NCBI RefSeq assembly: GCF_006716445.1
Contig: NZ_VFPA01000001.1
Span: forward strand, 806,001 to 870,000
Length of the DNA stretch: 64,000 nucleotides
Source of the DNA: Pseudonocardia kunmingensis
GTDB taxonomy: Bacteria > Actinomycetota > Actinomycetes > Mycobacteriales > Pseudonocardiaceae
Direction: 5' to 3'
Positions 11,067 through 19,645 of this stretch are shown piece by piece. The notes under the pieces are model-generated. The model was not told where the DNA came from and ran no database searches. It was given only the letters and a program-made list of their open reading frames with translations. A program made the position numbers and the translations under genes. Numbering within the stretch: position 1 is the stretch's first letter; the number at the start of each line of letters is the position of its first letter.

Positions 11067-11990
11067 ATGAAGGCGATCGCGTTCCGGCGGTACGGCGGCC
11101 CCGAGGTGCTCGAGCCGATGGAGCTCCCGGAGCCGAAGGTCGGCCCGGACTGGGTGTTGATCCGCGCGAAGGCGGCGTCGGTGAACCCGGTGGACTGGAA
11201 GGTCCGCGAGGGCGGGCTCGACGCCCTCATCCCGGCGCACTTCCCGGTGGTCCCCGGCTGGGACGTGGCTGGGGTCGTCGAGCGGGTCGGGCCCGCGGTG
11301 ACGGGCCTGCGCCCTGGCGAGGAGGTGGTCGCCTACAACCGCCAGGACCACCTGCAGTGGGGCACGTACGCCGAGCTGGTGGCCGCCCCGCTGCGCACCG
11401 TGGCCCCGGCACCGTCCGCGGCGACCTGGGAGCAGGCCGGGGCGCTCCCCCTGGCCGGCCTCACCGCCTACCAGGCACTCGTCGAGCGGCTCGAGGTGCG
11501 GGCGGGCGAGACCGTGCTCGTGCACGCCGCGTCCGGCGGCGTCGGGCGGATGGCGGTGCAGATCGCGCGCGTGCTCGGCGCCGAGGTGATCGGGACGGCG
11601 GGTGGGCGCAACCACGAGCGGCTGCGCGAGCTGGGCGCCACTCCGGTGACCTACGGCGACGGGCTCGTCGACCGCGTGCGGGCGCTGCGACCCGACGGCG
11701 TGGACGCCGTGCTCGACCTCGCCGGTGGCCGGGCCCTCGAGGACAGCCCGGAGGTCGTCCGCGACCGCTTCCGGATCACCTCGGTCGTCGATCCGGGCGT
11801 GCTCGACATGGGCGGGCAGTACCTGTTCGTGCGACCCGACCGCGAGCACCTGACCCGGCTGGCCGAGTGGGTGGACGAGGGGCACCTGCAGATCGACGTC
11901 GGGGCCACGCTGCCGCTCGCCGAGGCCGCGGAGGCGCAGCGGGTGCAGGAGGCGGGCGAGGTGCAGGGCAAGGTGGTGCTGACGATCTGA
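11067..11990 (+). CDS. NADP-dependent MDR-family oxidoreductase (quinone-oxidoreductase type)
   Basis: 307 aa. Medium-chain dehydrogenase/reductase without the structural or catalytic zinc ligands, as in the quinone reductase branch. The GroES-like domain ([48 protein letters not shown]) is followed by the Rossmann domain with [27 protein letters not shown]-terminal [23 protein letters not shown] is typical of the family. Soluble; the physiological substrate is unknown (quinones, enones). Divergent from hisD across 99 bp and tail-to-tail with vapC at 12003. No functional link to either neighbour is evident. Confidence 0.9.
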   Translation: MKAIAFRRYGGPEVLEPMELPEPKVGPDWVLIRAKAASVNPVDWKVREGGLDALIPAHFPVVPGWDVAGVVERVGPAVTGLRPGEEVVAYNRQDHLQWGTYAELVAAPLRTVAPAPSAATWEQAGALPLAGLTAYQALVERLEVRAGETVLVHAASGGVGRMAVQIARVLGAEVIGTAGGRNHERLRELGATPVTYGDGLVDRVRALRPDGVDAVLDLAGGRALEDSPEVVRDRFRITSVVDPGVLDMGGQYLFVRPDREHLTRLAEWVDEGHLQIDVGATLPLAEAAEAQRVQEAGEVQGKVVLTI

Positions 11991-12002
11991 CGCGGCTCTG
12001 CG

Positions 12003-12443
12003 CTACTCGACCGCCATCCCGAGGGCTGCGGCTGCGGCGGCCTGGCGGTGGTCCCGCGTCACGAGCACCACCGGTTCTCCCCCCGCCAGCTCGGCTGCCG
12101 TGGTGCGGGCGACGGCGAGGTGCAGGGCATCGGGGCTGCGCAGCGGGTGCTGCGCCACGAGCGCGGTGGCGAGCCCGAACACGGCCTCGGGCTGCAGGCG
12201 CAGCAGCGCGACCGGGCCGTCCTCGGCGCAGTCGGCGTCGACCACGGTGAGCAGCGCCGCCGGGTCCGGCAGTCGGCCGGCCCGGTGGGCGGCGTGGGCC
12301 GCGCTCGCCAGCTCCAGCCGGGTCAGCTCGCTCGTCACGACCGGATCGGCCCCCTCCAGGAGCAGGGCGCGCAGCTCCTCGTGGTCCGGCTCGTCGGGGA
12401 AGTAGCAGCGCACGAGCGCCGACGTGTCGGCATAGCGCAGCAT
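12003..12443 (-). CDS. vapC: PIN-domain toxin, VapC family (module 1)
   Basis: 146 aa. PIN ribonuclease of a type II toxin-antitoxin pair. Acidic residues expected for the Mg site are in YADTSALVRCYF (first Asp), VTSELTRLELASAAH (Glu) and LRSPDALHLAVA plus VLVTRDHRQAAAAAALG (later Asps). The ATG at 12443 overlaps the stop of the upstream antitoxin gene (ATGA). Convergent with the MDR gene. The RNA target cannot be predicted. Confidence 0.9.
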   Translation of the reverse strand: MLRYADTSALVRCYFPDEPDHEELRALLLEGADPVVTSELTRLELASAAHAAHRAGRLPDPAALLTVVDADCAEDGPVALLRLQPEAVFGLATALVAQHPLRSPDALHLAVARTTAAELAGGEPVVLVTRDHRQAAAAAALGMAVE

Positions 12444-12724
12444 CAGCGGGCGTCGCGGTCGGCGGCGAGCGCGTCGCTCACCGGCGTCCCCAGCCCCTCC
12501 AGGCCGGCGAGCACCTCCTGCCGCGGACGCGCGGTGACGGGCCGGGGCGGGAGGACCCGCAGCCCGGACCGGTCGATCCGGCGCCGGACGGACTGCGCGT
12601 CGTCCTCCACCGCGGCCGCGAGCACGCCGGCGACGAGGTCGTTCAGGGAACGGTCCTGCTCCGCCGCGCACTGCTTGAGGCGACGGTGCAGGTCGTCGTC
12701 GATCCGGGCGATCAGCTGCTTCAC
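12443..12724 (-). CDS. vapB: Antitoxin of the VapBC module 1 (ribbon-helix-helix type)
   Basis: 93 aa. The N-terminal ~45 residues (KQLIARIDDDLHRRLKQCAAEQDRSLNDLVAGVL) fit an Arc/MetJ ribbon-helix-helix DNA-binding domain. The C-terminal tail, with basic and Pro-rich stretches, would wrap the toxin. GTG 12724 is chosen because TATCAT lies 7 nt upstream and an inverted repeat overlaps that hexamer, the usual autoregulation layout. The upstream M20 gene ends inside the operator, so the module sits directly behind the catabolic operon but has its own promoter. Confidence 0.82.
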   Translation of the reverse strand: MKQLIARIDDDLHRRLKQCAAEQDRSLNDLVAGVLAAAVEDDAQSVRRRIDRSGLRVLPPRPVTARPRQEVLAGLEGLGTPVSDALAADRDAR

Positions 12725-12731
12725 GGCGACG

Positions 12732-12762
12732 ATGATAGCAATCTGAAGCCGAAGTGCTATCA
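12732..12762 (-). promoter_or_regulatory. Promoter and operator of VapBC module 1
   Basis: Minus-strand -10 hexamer TATCAT (12732-12737), 7 nt before GTG. The perfect inverted repeat TGATAGCA (12733-12740) / TGCTATCA (12755-12762), 14 nt apart, overlaps both the -10 and the stop codon of the M20 gene. Expected binding site of the VapB-VapC complex. Confidence 0.65.
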
Positions 12763-13944
12763 GCTCGCGAACGCCGCCACCACCCCGGCCGCCACGGCCG
12801 CCCGCTCCACCATCCCGTCGATGCTGACGTGCTCGTGCCGCGCGTGCGCCCCACCGCCGACCGCACCGAGGCCGTCGAGCACGGGCCGGCCCAGCGCCGC
12901 GGCGAAGTTGCCGTCGCTGGCGCCGCCGACCGCGGTCTCGGGCAGGTCCACGCCCAGCGGGGCGGCGGCCGCCCGCGCGAGCGCGTACATCGCCGCGATC
13001 GGGGCGCTGCGCTCCATCACCGGCCGGTTCCAGCGGCCCTCGACGCGGATCGCGGCGCGGGGGTCGTGCGGGCGCAGGCCGGCGAGCAGCGCGTCGATGC
13101 GGTCCTGCGCGGCCACCGACGGCACGCGCACGTCGATCCGCGCCTCGGCCGAGCCCGCGACGACGTTCGGCCGGGTGCCTCCGCGCAGCACCCCGACGTT
13201 GACGGTGGTGCCCTCGCCGAGGTCGGTGGCGTCGTGCAGGGTGCGGACGGCGCGGGCGATCTCGTCGATCGCGCTGGCCCCTGCCGTCGGGTCCAGGCCG
13301 GCGTGCGACTCGAGCCCGTCGGCGTGCACGTCGAACAGCCCCACGCCCTTGCGCGCGGTCTTGACCGCGCCGCCGTCGGCGCTCGCCTCGAACACCAGCA
13401 CGGCCGCGGCGTCCGCGCAGGCCGCCTCGATGTGCGGGCGGGAGAACGGGCTGCCGATCTCCTCGTCGCCGGTGAGCACCAGGCGCAGCGGCGGGTGCGG
13501 GAGCCCGGCGGCGCGCAGCGCGCGGACGGCCCAGACGGCCTGGACGAGCCCTGCCTTCATGTCGAACACGCCGGGCCCGCGCACCACGTCGCTGTCGACC
13601 CCGACCGGCCGCTGCGCGAGGGTGCCTGCGCTCCACACGGTGTCGTAGTGGGCCAGCACGGTGAGCGTGCGGTCGCCCACCCCGTCGTGGTCGAGGACCA
13701 CGACGTCGCCGCGCTCGTCCGAGCCGTGGTGGGTCCGCCGGGCGGGCGCCCCGAGCCGCTCACCCAGCCACCCCTCGAGGTACGCCAGACCGGCGGCGAG
13801 CAGGTCGAGGTCGTCGCTGGGGGTCTCGTGCTCGGCGTAGGCGACGAGGTCCGCGACGAGGTCGGCCCGCTGCTGCGCGAGCCACCGGTGCAGGGCGGGG
13901 ACGTCGAGGCCGCCGAGCACCGACGGGTCGGGAACACCGCTCAC
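12760..13944 (-). CDS. M20-family metallopeptidase (carboxypeptidase G2-like)
   Basis: 394 aa. Di-zinc exopeptidase/deacylase fold. Metal and catalytic positions visible: TVLAHYDTVWSAGTL (His-x-Asp), FDMKAGLVQ (bridging Asp), LTGDEEIGSPFSR (catalytic Glu pair), VFEASADG, and the C-terminal His in GAHARHEHVSIDGMVERA. The dimerisation domain contains GLESHAGLDPTAGASAIDEIA. It hydrolyses a C-terminal or N-acyl amide bond; substrate unknown. GTG 13944 overlaps the stop of the reductase gene (GTGA). Last gene of the six-gene catabolic operon. Confidence 0.9.
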   Translation of the reverse strand: MSGVPDPSVLGGLDVPALHRWLAQQRADLVADLVAYAEHETPSDDLDLLAAGLAYLEGWLGERLGAPARRTHHGSDERGDVVVLDHDGVGDRTLTVLAHYDTVWSAGTLAQRPVGVDSDVVRGPGVFDMKAGLVQAVWAVRALRAAGLPHPPLRLVLTGDEEIGSPFSRPHIEAACADAAAVLVFEASADGGAVKTARKGVGLFDVHADGLESHAGLDPTAGASAIDEIARAVRTLHDATDLGEGTTVNVGVLRGGTRPNVVAGSAEARIDVRVPSVAAQDRIDALLAGLRPHDPRAAIRVEGRWNRPVMERSAPIAAMYALARAAAAPLGVDLPETAVGGASDGNFAAALGRPVLDGLGAVGGGAHARHEHVSIDGMVERAAVAAGVVAAFAS

Positions 13945-14945
13945 CGCCGCGCCCCCGCGAGGTCGGCGATCCGGTGCTCGGCCATCGCCGCCCCGGCCTC
14001 CAGCTCGCCGATCTGCGCCACGAGCCGCTCCAGGCCGGGAACGGCGATCCCCAGCCGCGCGGCGCGCTCCAGCACCGGGCCGTAGTGGGTGGGCACCTCG
14101 GTGGGCCGGTGCCGCACGGCGATGTCGCGCCAGATGCCGCTGCGGTCCTTGGCCTGCGTGCGCAGCCACGCGACGAGGGCGTCGGTGGCGGCGTCCTTGG
14201 CGGCCGCGTCGTCGCCCGCGTAGGGCAGCGGGTCGAACGCGTCGAAGGGCTCCAGCGCGATCCCCTCCGCCGCCGCGACCGCGTAGACCTCGGCGGCGAG
14301 CGCGTGCATCACGCCGCGGTGCCGGTCGATCAGCTCGGCCATCGGGGCGTCGGCGAGCGCGGTGGCCACGAGCATCGCGCCGAACCCGAGCTTCGACCAC
14401 AGGTAGCCCGACACGTTCGCCGTGGCCTGCGCGGGCCCCCACGCCTGCAGGTCCGCGACGACCTCGCGCACCCGCGCCGAGTCCCGCCCGGAGAGCTCCC
14501 CGACGACCAGCGCGCCGAGGCCGCCGTCGCGGATCTCCCCCGGACCGACGACGTCGGCGAACAGGTTGACGAACGCGCCGACGGTGCGCTCCGCACCGAC
14601 CCGGTCGGCGATCGCCTGCTCGTTGAGCCCGTTCTGCAGCGACACCACGAACCCGTCGGGGGCGAGCCGGGGCGCGATCCAGTCCAGCGCCCGGCCCGTG
14701 GCCTGCGCCTTCACCGCGAGCAGCACGCGCCCGATCCGCTCCGGGCCGGGCTCGTCGGGGGTGAGCGCGGCCGCCACCGGCACGGCGGTGCGCTCGTCGC
14801 CGCGCCGCACGACCAGCCCGTGCTCGCGGACGGCGCGCACGTGCTCGGCGTCGGCGTCCACGACGGTGACCTCGTGCCCGGCGCGGGCGAGGTGGTGGCC
14901 CAGGGTGCCGCCGATGGCCCCGGCCCCGACGATCACGTAGTTCAC
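13941..14945 (-). CDS. Ketopantoate reductase family protein (PanE/ApbA-like)
   Basis: 334 aa. NADPH-binding N-domain MNYVIVGAGAIGGTLGHHLARAGHEVTVVDAD, then VLLAVKAQATG, SLQNGLNEQAI and the helical C-domain with SKLGFGAMLVATALADAPM (Lys likely catalytic). This family reduces 2-dehydropantoate or other 2-oxo acids. Location within a transporter/hydrolase/SDR operon rather than beside panB/panC suggests a catabolic 2-oxo or hydroxy acid instead of pantothenate. ATG 14945 overlaps the SDR stop, and its own stop overlaps the M20 start. Confidence 0.85.
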   Translation of the reverse strand: MNYVIVGAGAIGGTLGHHLARAGHEVTVVDADAEHVRAVREHGLVVRRGDERTAVPVAAALTPDEPGPERIGRVLLAVKAQATGRALDWIAPRLAPDGFVVSLQNGLNEQAIADRVGAERTVGAFVNLFADVVGPGEIRDGGLGALVVGELSGRDSARVREVVADLQAWGPAQATANVSGYLWSKLGFGAMLVATALADAPMAELIDRHRGVMHALAAEVYAVAAAEGIALEPFDAFDPLPYAGDDAAAKDAATDALVAWLRTQAKDRSGIWRDIAVRHRPTEVPTHYGPVLERAARLGIAVPGLERLVAQIGELEAGAAMAEHRIADLAGARR

Positions 14946-15463
14946 AGCGAACCCTCCTGCAGGACTGTGGTGGTGGGGTGGTGGACCGGCAGGGCGGTGG
15001 TGCCCGCCGTGGCGCCGCCGTCGACCCGCAGCACCGCGCCGGTGACGAACCGGGCGTCGTCGCCCGCGAGCCAGACGACGGCGGCGGCGATCTCGTCCGG
15101 CTGCCCGGGCCGGCCGAGCGGGTTGACCGCGACGGCGGACGCGTACTCGTCGGTGACCGGGTTGACCGGGCTCGCGACCTCGGCCGCCGTCATGTCGGCG
15201 AGCGGGGTGGCCGGGTAGAGGCCGGCCGCGTTGACCAGCACGTCGACCGGCCCGGCGAGCGCCGATGCGCGGTCCACGACCTCGGCACGTCCGGGGTCGG
15301 CCAGGTCGGCGACGAGCGCCCGGCCGCCGAGTCGGGCCATCGCCACCTCCAACTCCGGCGCGCGGGCGTCGACTCCGCTGACCGCGTCGCCCCGGGCCGC
15401 GAACGCCTCGGCGACGGCGAGCCCGATGCCGCCTGCCGCCCCGGTGACGAGGACGTGCCTCAC
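14942..15463 (-). pseudogene. SDR oxidoreductase with an internal in-frame deletion
   Basis: 173 aa against ~250 for the family. The N-terminus is normal: VLVTGAAGGIGLAVAEAFAARG (cofactor loop), DLADPG and VDVLVNAAGLYPATPLADM. After MTAAEV the sequence jumps to SPVNPVTDEYASAVAVNPLG and the usual C-terminus RPGQPDEIAAAVVWLAGDDA and VDGG. The segment with helix 4, the catalytic Ser and the YxxxK pair (about 80 residues) is absent, so dehydrogenase activity is not expected. The frame stays open and the GTGA (start) and ATGA (stop) overlaps are intact, so translation coupling of the operon is kept. GGGTTGACCG occurs on both sides of the scar region. Confidence 0.75.
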
Positions 15464-16782
15464 GTCAGCTCCTGGCCCTTCGTCTCCGGCATCGTCGCGT
15501 AGACGGCCACGCCGATCAGCGCGGCCGCGGCGACGTAGAGCCACACGTAGTCGGCCAGCCCGTTCGAGCTCATCCAGGTGAGGATGTAGGGCGCGGTACC
15601 GCCGAAGATCGCGACGGCGAGCGCGTACGGCAGCCCGATCCCGGTGCTGCGGACCTCGGCGGGGAACTGCTCGGCCATCACGACCGCGCAGTTGGCGGAG
15701 TACCCGGCGATCAGGGTCACGCCGATCAGCTCCACCACCAGCAGCGTCCCGAACCCGCCGAGCGACAGCAGCTGGAACAACGGCCACGCGAGGAGGAGGA
15801 ACCCGATCGCGAACGCCAGCAGGGTGGGCTTGCGCCCGTACCGGTCCGACAGCAGGGCCACGAACGGCAGCAGGCACAGGAAGTAGGCGATCGCGATGGT
15901 GTTGGCCAGCAGCGCCTCCTCGAGCGGGATGCCGATGGTCGTGCTGGCGTAGCCGGGCATGTAGCTGATCCACACGTAGTAGGTCAGCGTGCCCGCGATC
16001 GTGATGCCGACGACGCGCAGCGCCGCGACGGGGTGCTCGGTGAGCATGCCGATGATCGGGTGCTTGCCGCTGGTGCGCCCCTCGCCGCTGGCCCGCTGGA
16101 AGCTCTCGGTCTCCTCCACGCTCACCCGCAGCCACAGCCCGACCAGGCCGAGCAGGCCGCCCACGGCGAAGGCGACGCGCCACCCCCAGGACTGCATCGC
16201 GGCGTCGTCGAGCGTCGAGGTGAGCACGAAGCCCATGAACGACGCGATGAGCGCGCCCGCCCCGACCGACACCTGCTGCCAGGAACCCGCGAACGCCCGC
16301 CGCTTCGGCGCGGCCGACTCCACGAGGAACGACGAGGACGAGCCGAACTCGCCGCCTGCGGAGAAGCCCTGCACGAGCCGGGCGAGCAGCAGGATCAACG
16401 GGGCCGCGATGCCGATGGCGGCGTAGGTCGGGGTGATCGCGATGACGAACGCGGCGCCGGCCATCAGGCTGATGGTGAGCATCAGCCCCTTCTTGCGGCC
16501 GTGCCGGTCGGCGTAGGCGCCGAGGACGGCGCCGCCGATCGGGCGCATGATGAAGCCCACCGCGAACACCGCCAGCGTGGACAGCAGCGCGACCGTCTCG
16601 TCCCCTGGCGCGAAGAACTGCGAGGCGAAGATCGGGGCGAGGGTGGCGTAGACGGCCCAGTCCACCCACTCCACGGTGTTGCCGATCGCCCCGGCGACGA
16701 TCGCCTTGCGCTGGCGCGGCGTGAGCTTGGTGCCGGCCTCGAACGACGCCCCGGTGGTCGAGTCGGTCGTCGGGTCGGTCAT
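15460..16782 (-). CDS. MHS-type MFS transporter
   Basis: 440 aa, 12 predicted helices. Metabolite:H+ symporter branch of the major facilitator superfamily (family members carry citrate, alpha-ketoglutarate, proline/betaine, shikimate and similar). Hallmarks: AIVAGAIGNTVEWVDWAVYA in TM1, GAYADRHGRKKGLMLTISLM in loop 2-3, LLARLVQGFSAGGEFGSSSS, LLSDRYGRKPTLLAF and the C-terminal MPETKGQEL. It probably imports the substrate degraded by the surrounding enzymes. ATG 16782 overlaps the deacetylase stop. Confidence 0.93.
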   Translation of the reverse strand: MTDPTTDSTTGASFEAGTKLTPRQRKAIVAGAIGNTVEWVDWAVYATLAPIFASQFFAPGDETVALLSTLAVFAVGFIMRPIGGAVLGAYADRHGRKKGLMLTISLMAGAAFVIAITPTYAAIGIAAPLILLLARLVQGFSAGGEFGSSSSFLVESAAPKRRAFAGSWQQVSVGAGALIASFMGFVLTSTLDDAAMQSWGWRVAFAVGGLLGLVGLWLRVSVEETESFQRASGEGRTSGKHPIIGMLTEHPVAALRVVGITIAGTLTYYVWISYMPGYASTTIGIPLEEALLANTIAIAYFLCLLPFVALLSDRYGRKPTLLAFAIGFLLLAWPLFQLLSLGGFGTLLVVELIGVTLIAGYSANCAVVMAEQFPAEVRSTGIGLPYALAVAIFGGTAPYILTWMSSNGLADYVWLYVAAAALIGVAVYATMPETKGQELT

Positions 16783-17690
16783 GGTCGGGTCTCCTCGAGC
16801 TGGGCGGCCGCAAGGGCGGCGATCTCGGCGTGCGTGGCGAACCAGACGTCCGAGTGGGCGCTGATGTGGGTGAGCAGGTCGCGCAGGACGACCAGCCGGG
16901 AGCGGTGGCCGATGATGTGCGGGTGCAGGGTGAGCTGGAAGAGCCCGCCCTCGCGGTGGGCGGCGTCGAACTCGTCGCGCCAGATCTCGAACAGCCGCCG
17001 CGGCGGCGTGTAGGGCCGCAGCCCGCCGTAGCGCTCCATCATCAGGTAGGGGGCGTCGTCGCGGATCCACTCGACCGGCAGCTCCACGATCCCGGTGCGG
17101 CGACCGTCGGCGAGCAGCTCGTAGGGGTCGTCGTCGGCCATCAGCGAGGAGTCGTAGCGCAGCCCGAGCTGCGCGATGATCTCCAGCGTGTGGTCGGAGA
17201 AGTCCCAGCTCGGCGTGCGGATACCGACGGGGCGCACGCCCGAGAGCCGCTCGAGGGTCTCGATCGCGCGACCGGTGAGGTCGAGCTCGTCGTTCCGGCT
17301 GAGCAGCATGTTCCGCTCGTGGATCCAGCCGTGCACGGCCAGCTCGTGCCCGCCCGCGACGTAGGACTCGACCTCGTCCGGGTGCAGCAGCGCCGACACC
17401 GCCGGCATGAAGAAGCTCGCGGGCACGCCGTACTCGGCCAGCAACGCGAGGATCTTGGGCGCGGCCACCCGGGAGCCGTACTCGCCCTGCGCGAGCTTGC
17501 CCGGGCGGGTCTCGCCGTCGCGCAGCGGGATCGTCTCGTGGTCGGAGTCGAAGGACAGCGCGACGGCGACCCGCGCCCCGCCCGGCCAGCTCTCCGGCAC
17601 CAGCCGCTGCCCGGCGCGGACCCGGTCGACGTGGCCGCGCCACGTCGGCTCGTCCCACTGCCAGGGCTCCGGCGCGCCTTGCTCGGTCAT
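16779..17690 (-). CDS. Polysaccharide deacetylase-family (CE4) hydrolase
   Basis: 303 aa. NodB-like fold with ARVAVALSFDSDHETIPL, SFFMPAVSALLHPDEVESY, GGHELAVHGWIHERNML, RPVGIRTPSWDFSDHTLEI and LTLHPHIIGHRSRLVVL. There is no signal peptide. Cytoplasmic members of this branch include PuuE-type allantoinase and cyclic-imide hydrolase, which open amide rings, rather than cell-wall deacetylases. Operon partners (MHS importer, M20 amidase-like enzyme, oxidoreductases) favour a small amide or imide substrate. The exact reaction is inference. ATG 17690 overlaps the Lrp stop (ATGA). Confidence 0.85.
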   Translation of the reverse strand: MTEQGAPEPWQWDEPTWRGHVDRVRAGQRLVPESWPGGARVAVALSFDSDHETIPLRDGETRPGKLAQGEYGSRVAAPKILALLAEYGVPASFFMPAVSALLHPDEVESYVAGGHELAVHGWIHERNMLLSRNDELDLTGRAIETLERLSGVRPVGIRTPSWDFSDHTLEIIAQLGLRYDSSLMADDDPYELLADGRRTGIVELPVEWIRDDAPYLMMERYGGLRPYTPPRRLFEIWRDEFDAAHREGGLFQLTLHPHIIGHRSRLVVLRDLLTHISAHSDVWFATHAEIAALAAAQLEETRP

Positions 17691-18694
17691 GTCTTCCGCT
17701 CCCTCGTCCCATCGGCGCTGATGCGCACGTAGGCCCGCTTCAGCGCGCGGGCCTGCAACGTCAGGTCGGCGGTGCGCACCCCGGGGAGCGCCCCGACCGC
17801 CTCGGTCATGTAGTGGTAGAGATCCCCGTACCCGGGCAGGACCCCGTGCAGGCAGAGGTTGAACCGGCCGGTCGTCGCGCTCACGTACTGCGTCGAGCTC
17901 AGCCTCGCCAGCCGCGCTCCCACGTTCTCCAGCTCGCCGGGCTCGACGACCAGCCACTGCATGAACTCGACGTCCAGCCCGACCAGCGGCGTCTCGAACA
18001 GCGTGCGGAACCGCAGGCAGCCCCGGCGCACCAGCGACTCGACGCGCCGGGCCGCCGTGGACTCGCTCACGCCGACCGCGGCCGCGAGCTGCGCGTAGCC
18101 GGCCCGCCCGTCGTCGGCGAGCAGCCGGGCGATCGCGAACTCCTGCGGCGTGAGCCGCTCGGGCTCGCTCCACTCCCGGTGGCCGGTGCGCGCCCGGTCC
18201 GCCCGGAGCAGGGCCGTGGCCTCGGGCGCCAGCAGCCCGGTGTCCCACTCCTCGACCGCGGAGAACTTGCGGACGACCACCATCGACTCGGTCTCGACGA
18301 TGTCGTCCGGGCGGGGGAGCTCCTCCACGAGCACCCGGGTGACCTCGTGGTGGTCGCGGACCACGAACTCTGCGGCCACGTCGGCGCTGCCGGTGACGAC
18401 GGTGACGAAGCGCGTCTCGGGCAGGACGGCGAGCGCCTCGGCGACCGCGTTCGCCGTGCCCGGCCGGGACCGCATCCGGACCTGCAGGGAGATCCCCAGC
18501 CCGCAGCGCAGGTGGTCCAGGACGCCCGTCACCCCGACGACACCGGACTCGAGCAGCTGCTGGCCACGCCGGGCCACCGTGGACTCGGTGGCGTCGAGGG
18601 CCCGCGCGACCTGCTTCCAGGACGCGCGCCCGTTCACCTGCAGCGCGGCGACGAGCTTCCGGTCCAGCTCGCTCAGCTTGGGCGTCTCCCTCAC
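17687..18694 (-). CDS. Lrp/AsnC-type regulator with two HTH/ligand modules
   Basis: 335 aa, about twice a normal Lrp. The first AsnC winged HTH is LSELDRKLVAALQVNGRASWKQVARALDATESTV with a ligand domain (MRSRPGTANAVAEALAVLPETRFVTVVTGSADV). A second HTH is LTPQEFAIARLLADDGRAGYAQLAAAVGVSESTAARRVESLVRRG with its own effector domain (MQWLVVEPGELENVGARL). Such tandem Lrp proteins are common in actinobacteria as local regulators. GTG 18694 has GATAGT 6 nt upstream. It heads the catabolic operon, faces an SDR gene, and probably controls both; paired sites are seen in the intergenic region. Confidence 0.9.
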   Translation of the reverse strand: MRETPKLSELDRKLVAALQVNGRASWKQVARALDATESTVARRGQQLLESGVVGVTGVLDHLRCGLGISLQVRMRSRPGTANAVAEALAVLPETRFVTVVTGSADVAAEFVVRDHHEVTRVLVEELPRPDDIVETESMVVVRKFSAVEEWDTGLLAPEATALLRADRARTGHREWSEPERLTPQEFAIARLLADDGRAGYAQLAAAVGVSESTAARRVESLVRRGCLRFRTLFETPLVGLDVEFMQWLVVEPGELENVGARLARLSSTQYVSATTGRFNLCLHGVLPGYGDLYHYMTEAVGALPGVRTADLTLQARALKRAYVRISADGTRERKT

Positions 18695-18713
18695 CGCGCC
18701 ACTATCTGCTGCC

Positions 18714-18756
18714 GGATTCTCCCAAGTCAAGCCGATCTTCTGGTGGATCTTCCCAA
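18714..18756. promoter_or_regulatory. Paired direct repeat, candidate Lrp operator
   Basis: GGATTCTCCCAA (18714-18725) and GGATCTTCCCAA (18745-18756) are 31 bp apart, three helical turns. They lie in the 120-bp gap between the divergent Lrp and SDR genes. In-phase repeats suit an oligomeric Lrp-type regulator. Confidence 0.45.
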
Positions 18757-18814
18757 AAAGCACCGGCACAACAATCGGATGTCGTCGAACGCGCCGACCT
18801 GCCAGGGTAGGCGC

Positions 18815-19618
18815 ATGATCGGTAGCGGAACGCACGTCGCCGTGGTCACCGGCGCCAACCAGGGCATCGGCGCCGCCACCGCCGTCGCCCTCGGCCGCCG
18901 CGGCACCGCGGTGCTCGTGTCCTACTTCCGTCCCGGCGACGACGCGGGCCAGTCCGACGAGTACAACCGCCTGCGGCGCGGCGACGCCGCCGACGTGGTG
19001 GCGCGGATCGAGGACGCCGGGGGGCGCGCGCACGCGGTCGAGGCCGACCTGGCCGACCCGGACGCCCCGGCCCGGCTCTTCGACGCCGCCGAGGAACGGC
19101 TCGGCCCGGTGGACGTCCTCGTCAACAACGCCAGCGGCTGGGTGCAGGACACCTTCGCCCCCGCCGAGGTCGACAAGTTCGGCCGCCCGATGCAACCGGT
19201 GACCGCGCAGACCTTCCGGCGGCAGTTCGCCGTCGACGCGATGGCGCCCGCCCTGCTGATCGCGGAGTTCGCCCGCCGGTTGCGGGCCCGCGGGGGCAGC
19301 TGGGGACGCATCGTCGGGCTCACCTCCGGCGGTCAGCACGGGTTCCCGGACGAGGTGTCCTACGGCGCGGCCAAGGCGGCCCAGGAGAACTACACGATGT
19401 CGGCGTCGGTGGAGCTGGCCGACCTGGGAGTCACCGCCAACATCGTCTACCCGCCGGTGACCGACACCGGCTGGGTCAACGACGAGGTGCGGGCCGGCGT
19501 CGCGGCGAGCCGGGAGCTCACCCACGTGGCCACCCCGGAGGAAGTGGCCGAGGTGATCGCCTGGGTGGCCTCCGAGGAGGCGCACCTGCTCAACGGGAGC
19601 GTGCTGCGCCTGCGTTGA
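18815..19618 (+). CDS. SDR-family oxidoreductase (intact)
   Basis: 267 aa. Classical short-chain dehydrogenase with VAVVTGANQGIGAATAVAL (cofactor glycine motif), DLADPDAPARLF, VDVLVNNASGWVQDTF, catalytic Ser in IVGLTSGGQ, and Tyr-x3-Lys in VSYGAAKAAQEN; the C-terminus HLLNGSVLRLR is the family end. NAD(P)-dependent; substrate unknown. It contains a longer loop (RPGDDAGQSDEYNRLRRG) after the second strand. Divergent from the Lrp operon, which carries a broken SDR, so this intact copy might supply the missing activity. Confidence 0.9.
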   Translation: MIGSGTHVAVVTGANQGIGAATAVALGRRGTAVLVSYFRPGDDAGQSDEYNRLRRGDAADVVARIEDAGGRAHAVEADLADPDAPARLFDAAEERLGPVDVLVNNASGWVQDTFAPAEVDKFGRPMQPVTAQTFRRQFAVDAMAPALLIAEFARRLRARGGSWGRIVGLTSGGQHGFPDEVSYGAAKAAQENYTMSASVELADLGVTANIVYPPVTDTGWVNDEVRAGVAASRELTHVATPEEVAEVIAWVASEEAHLLNGSVLRLR

Positions 19619-19645
19619 CCGGCGCCGGCACCCACCCCACCGAGC

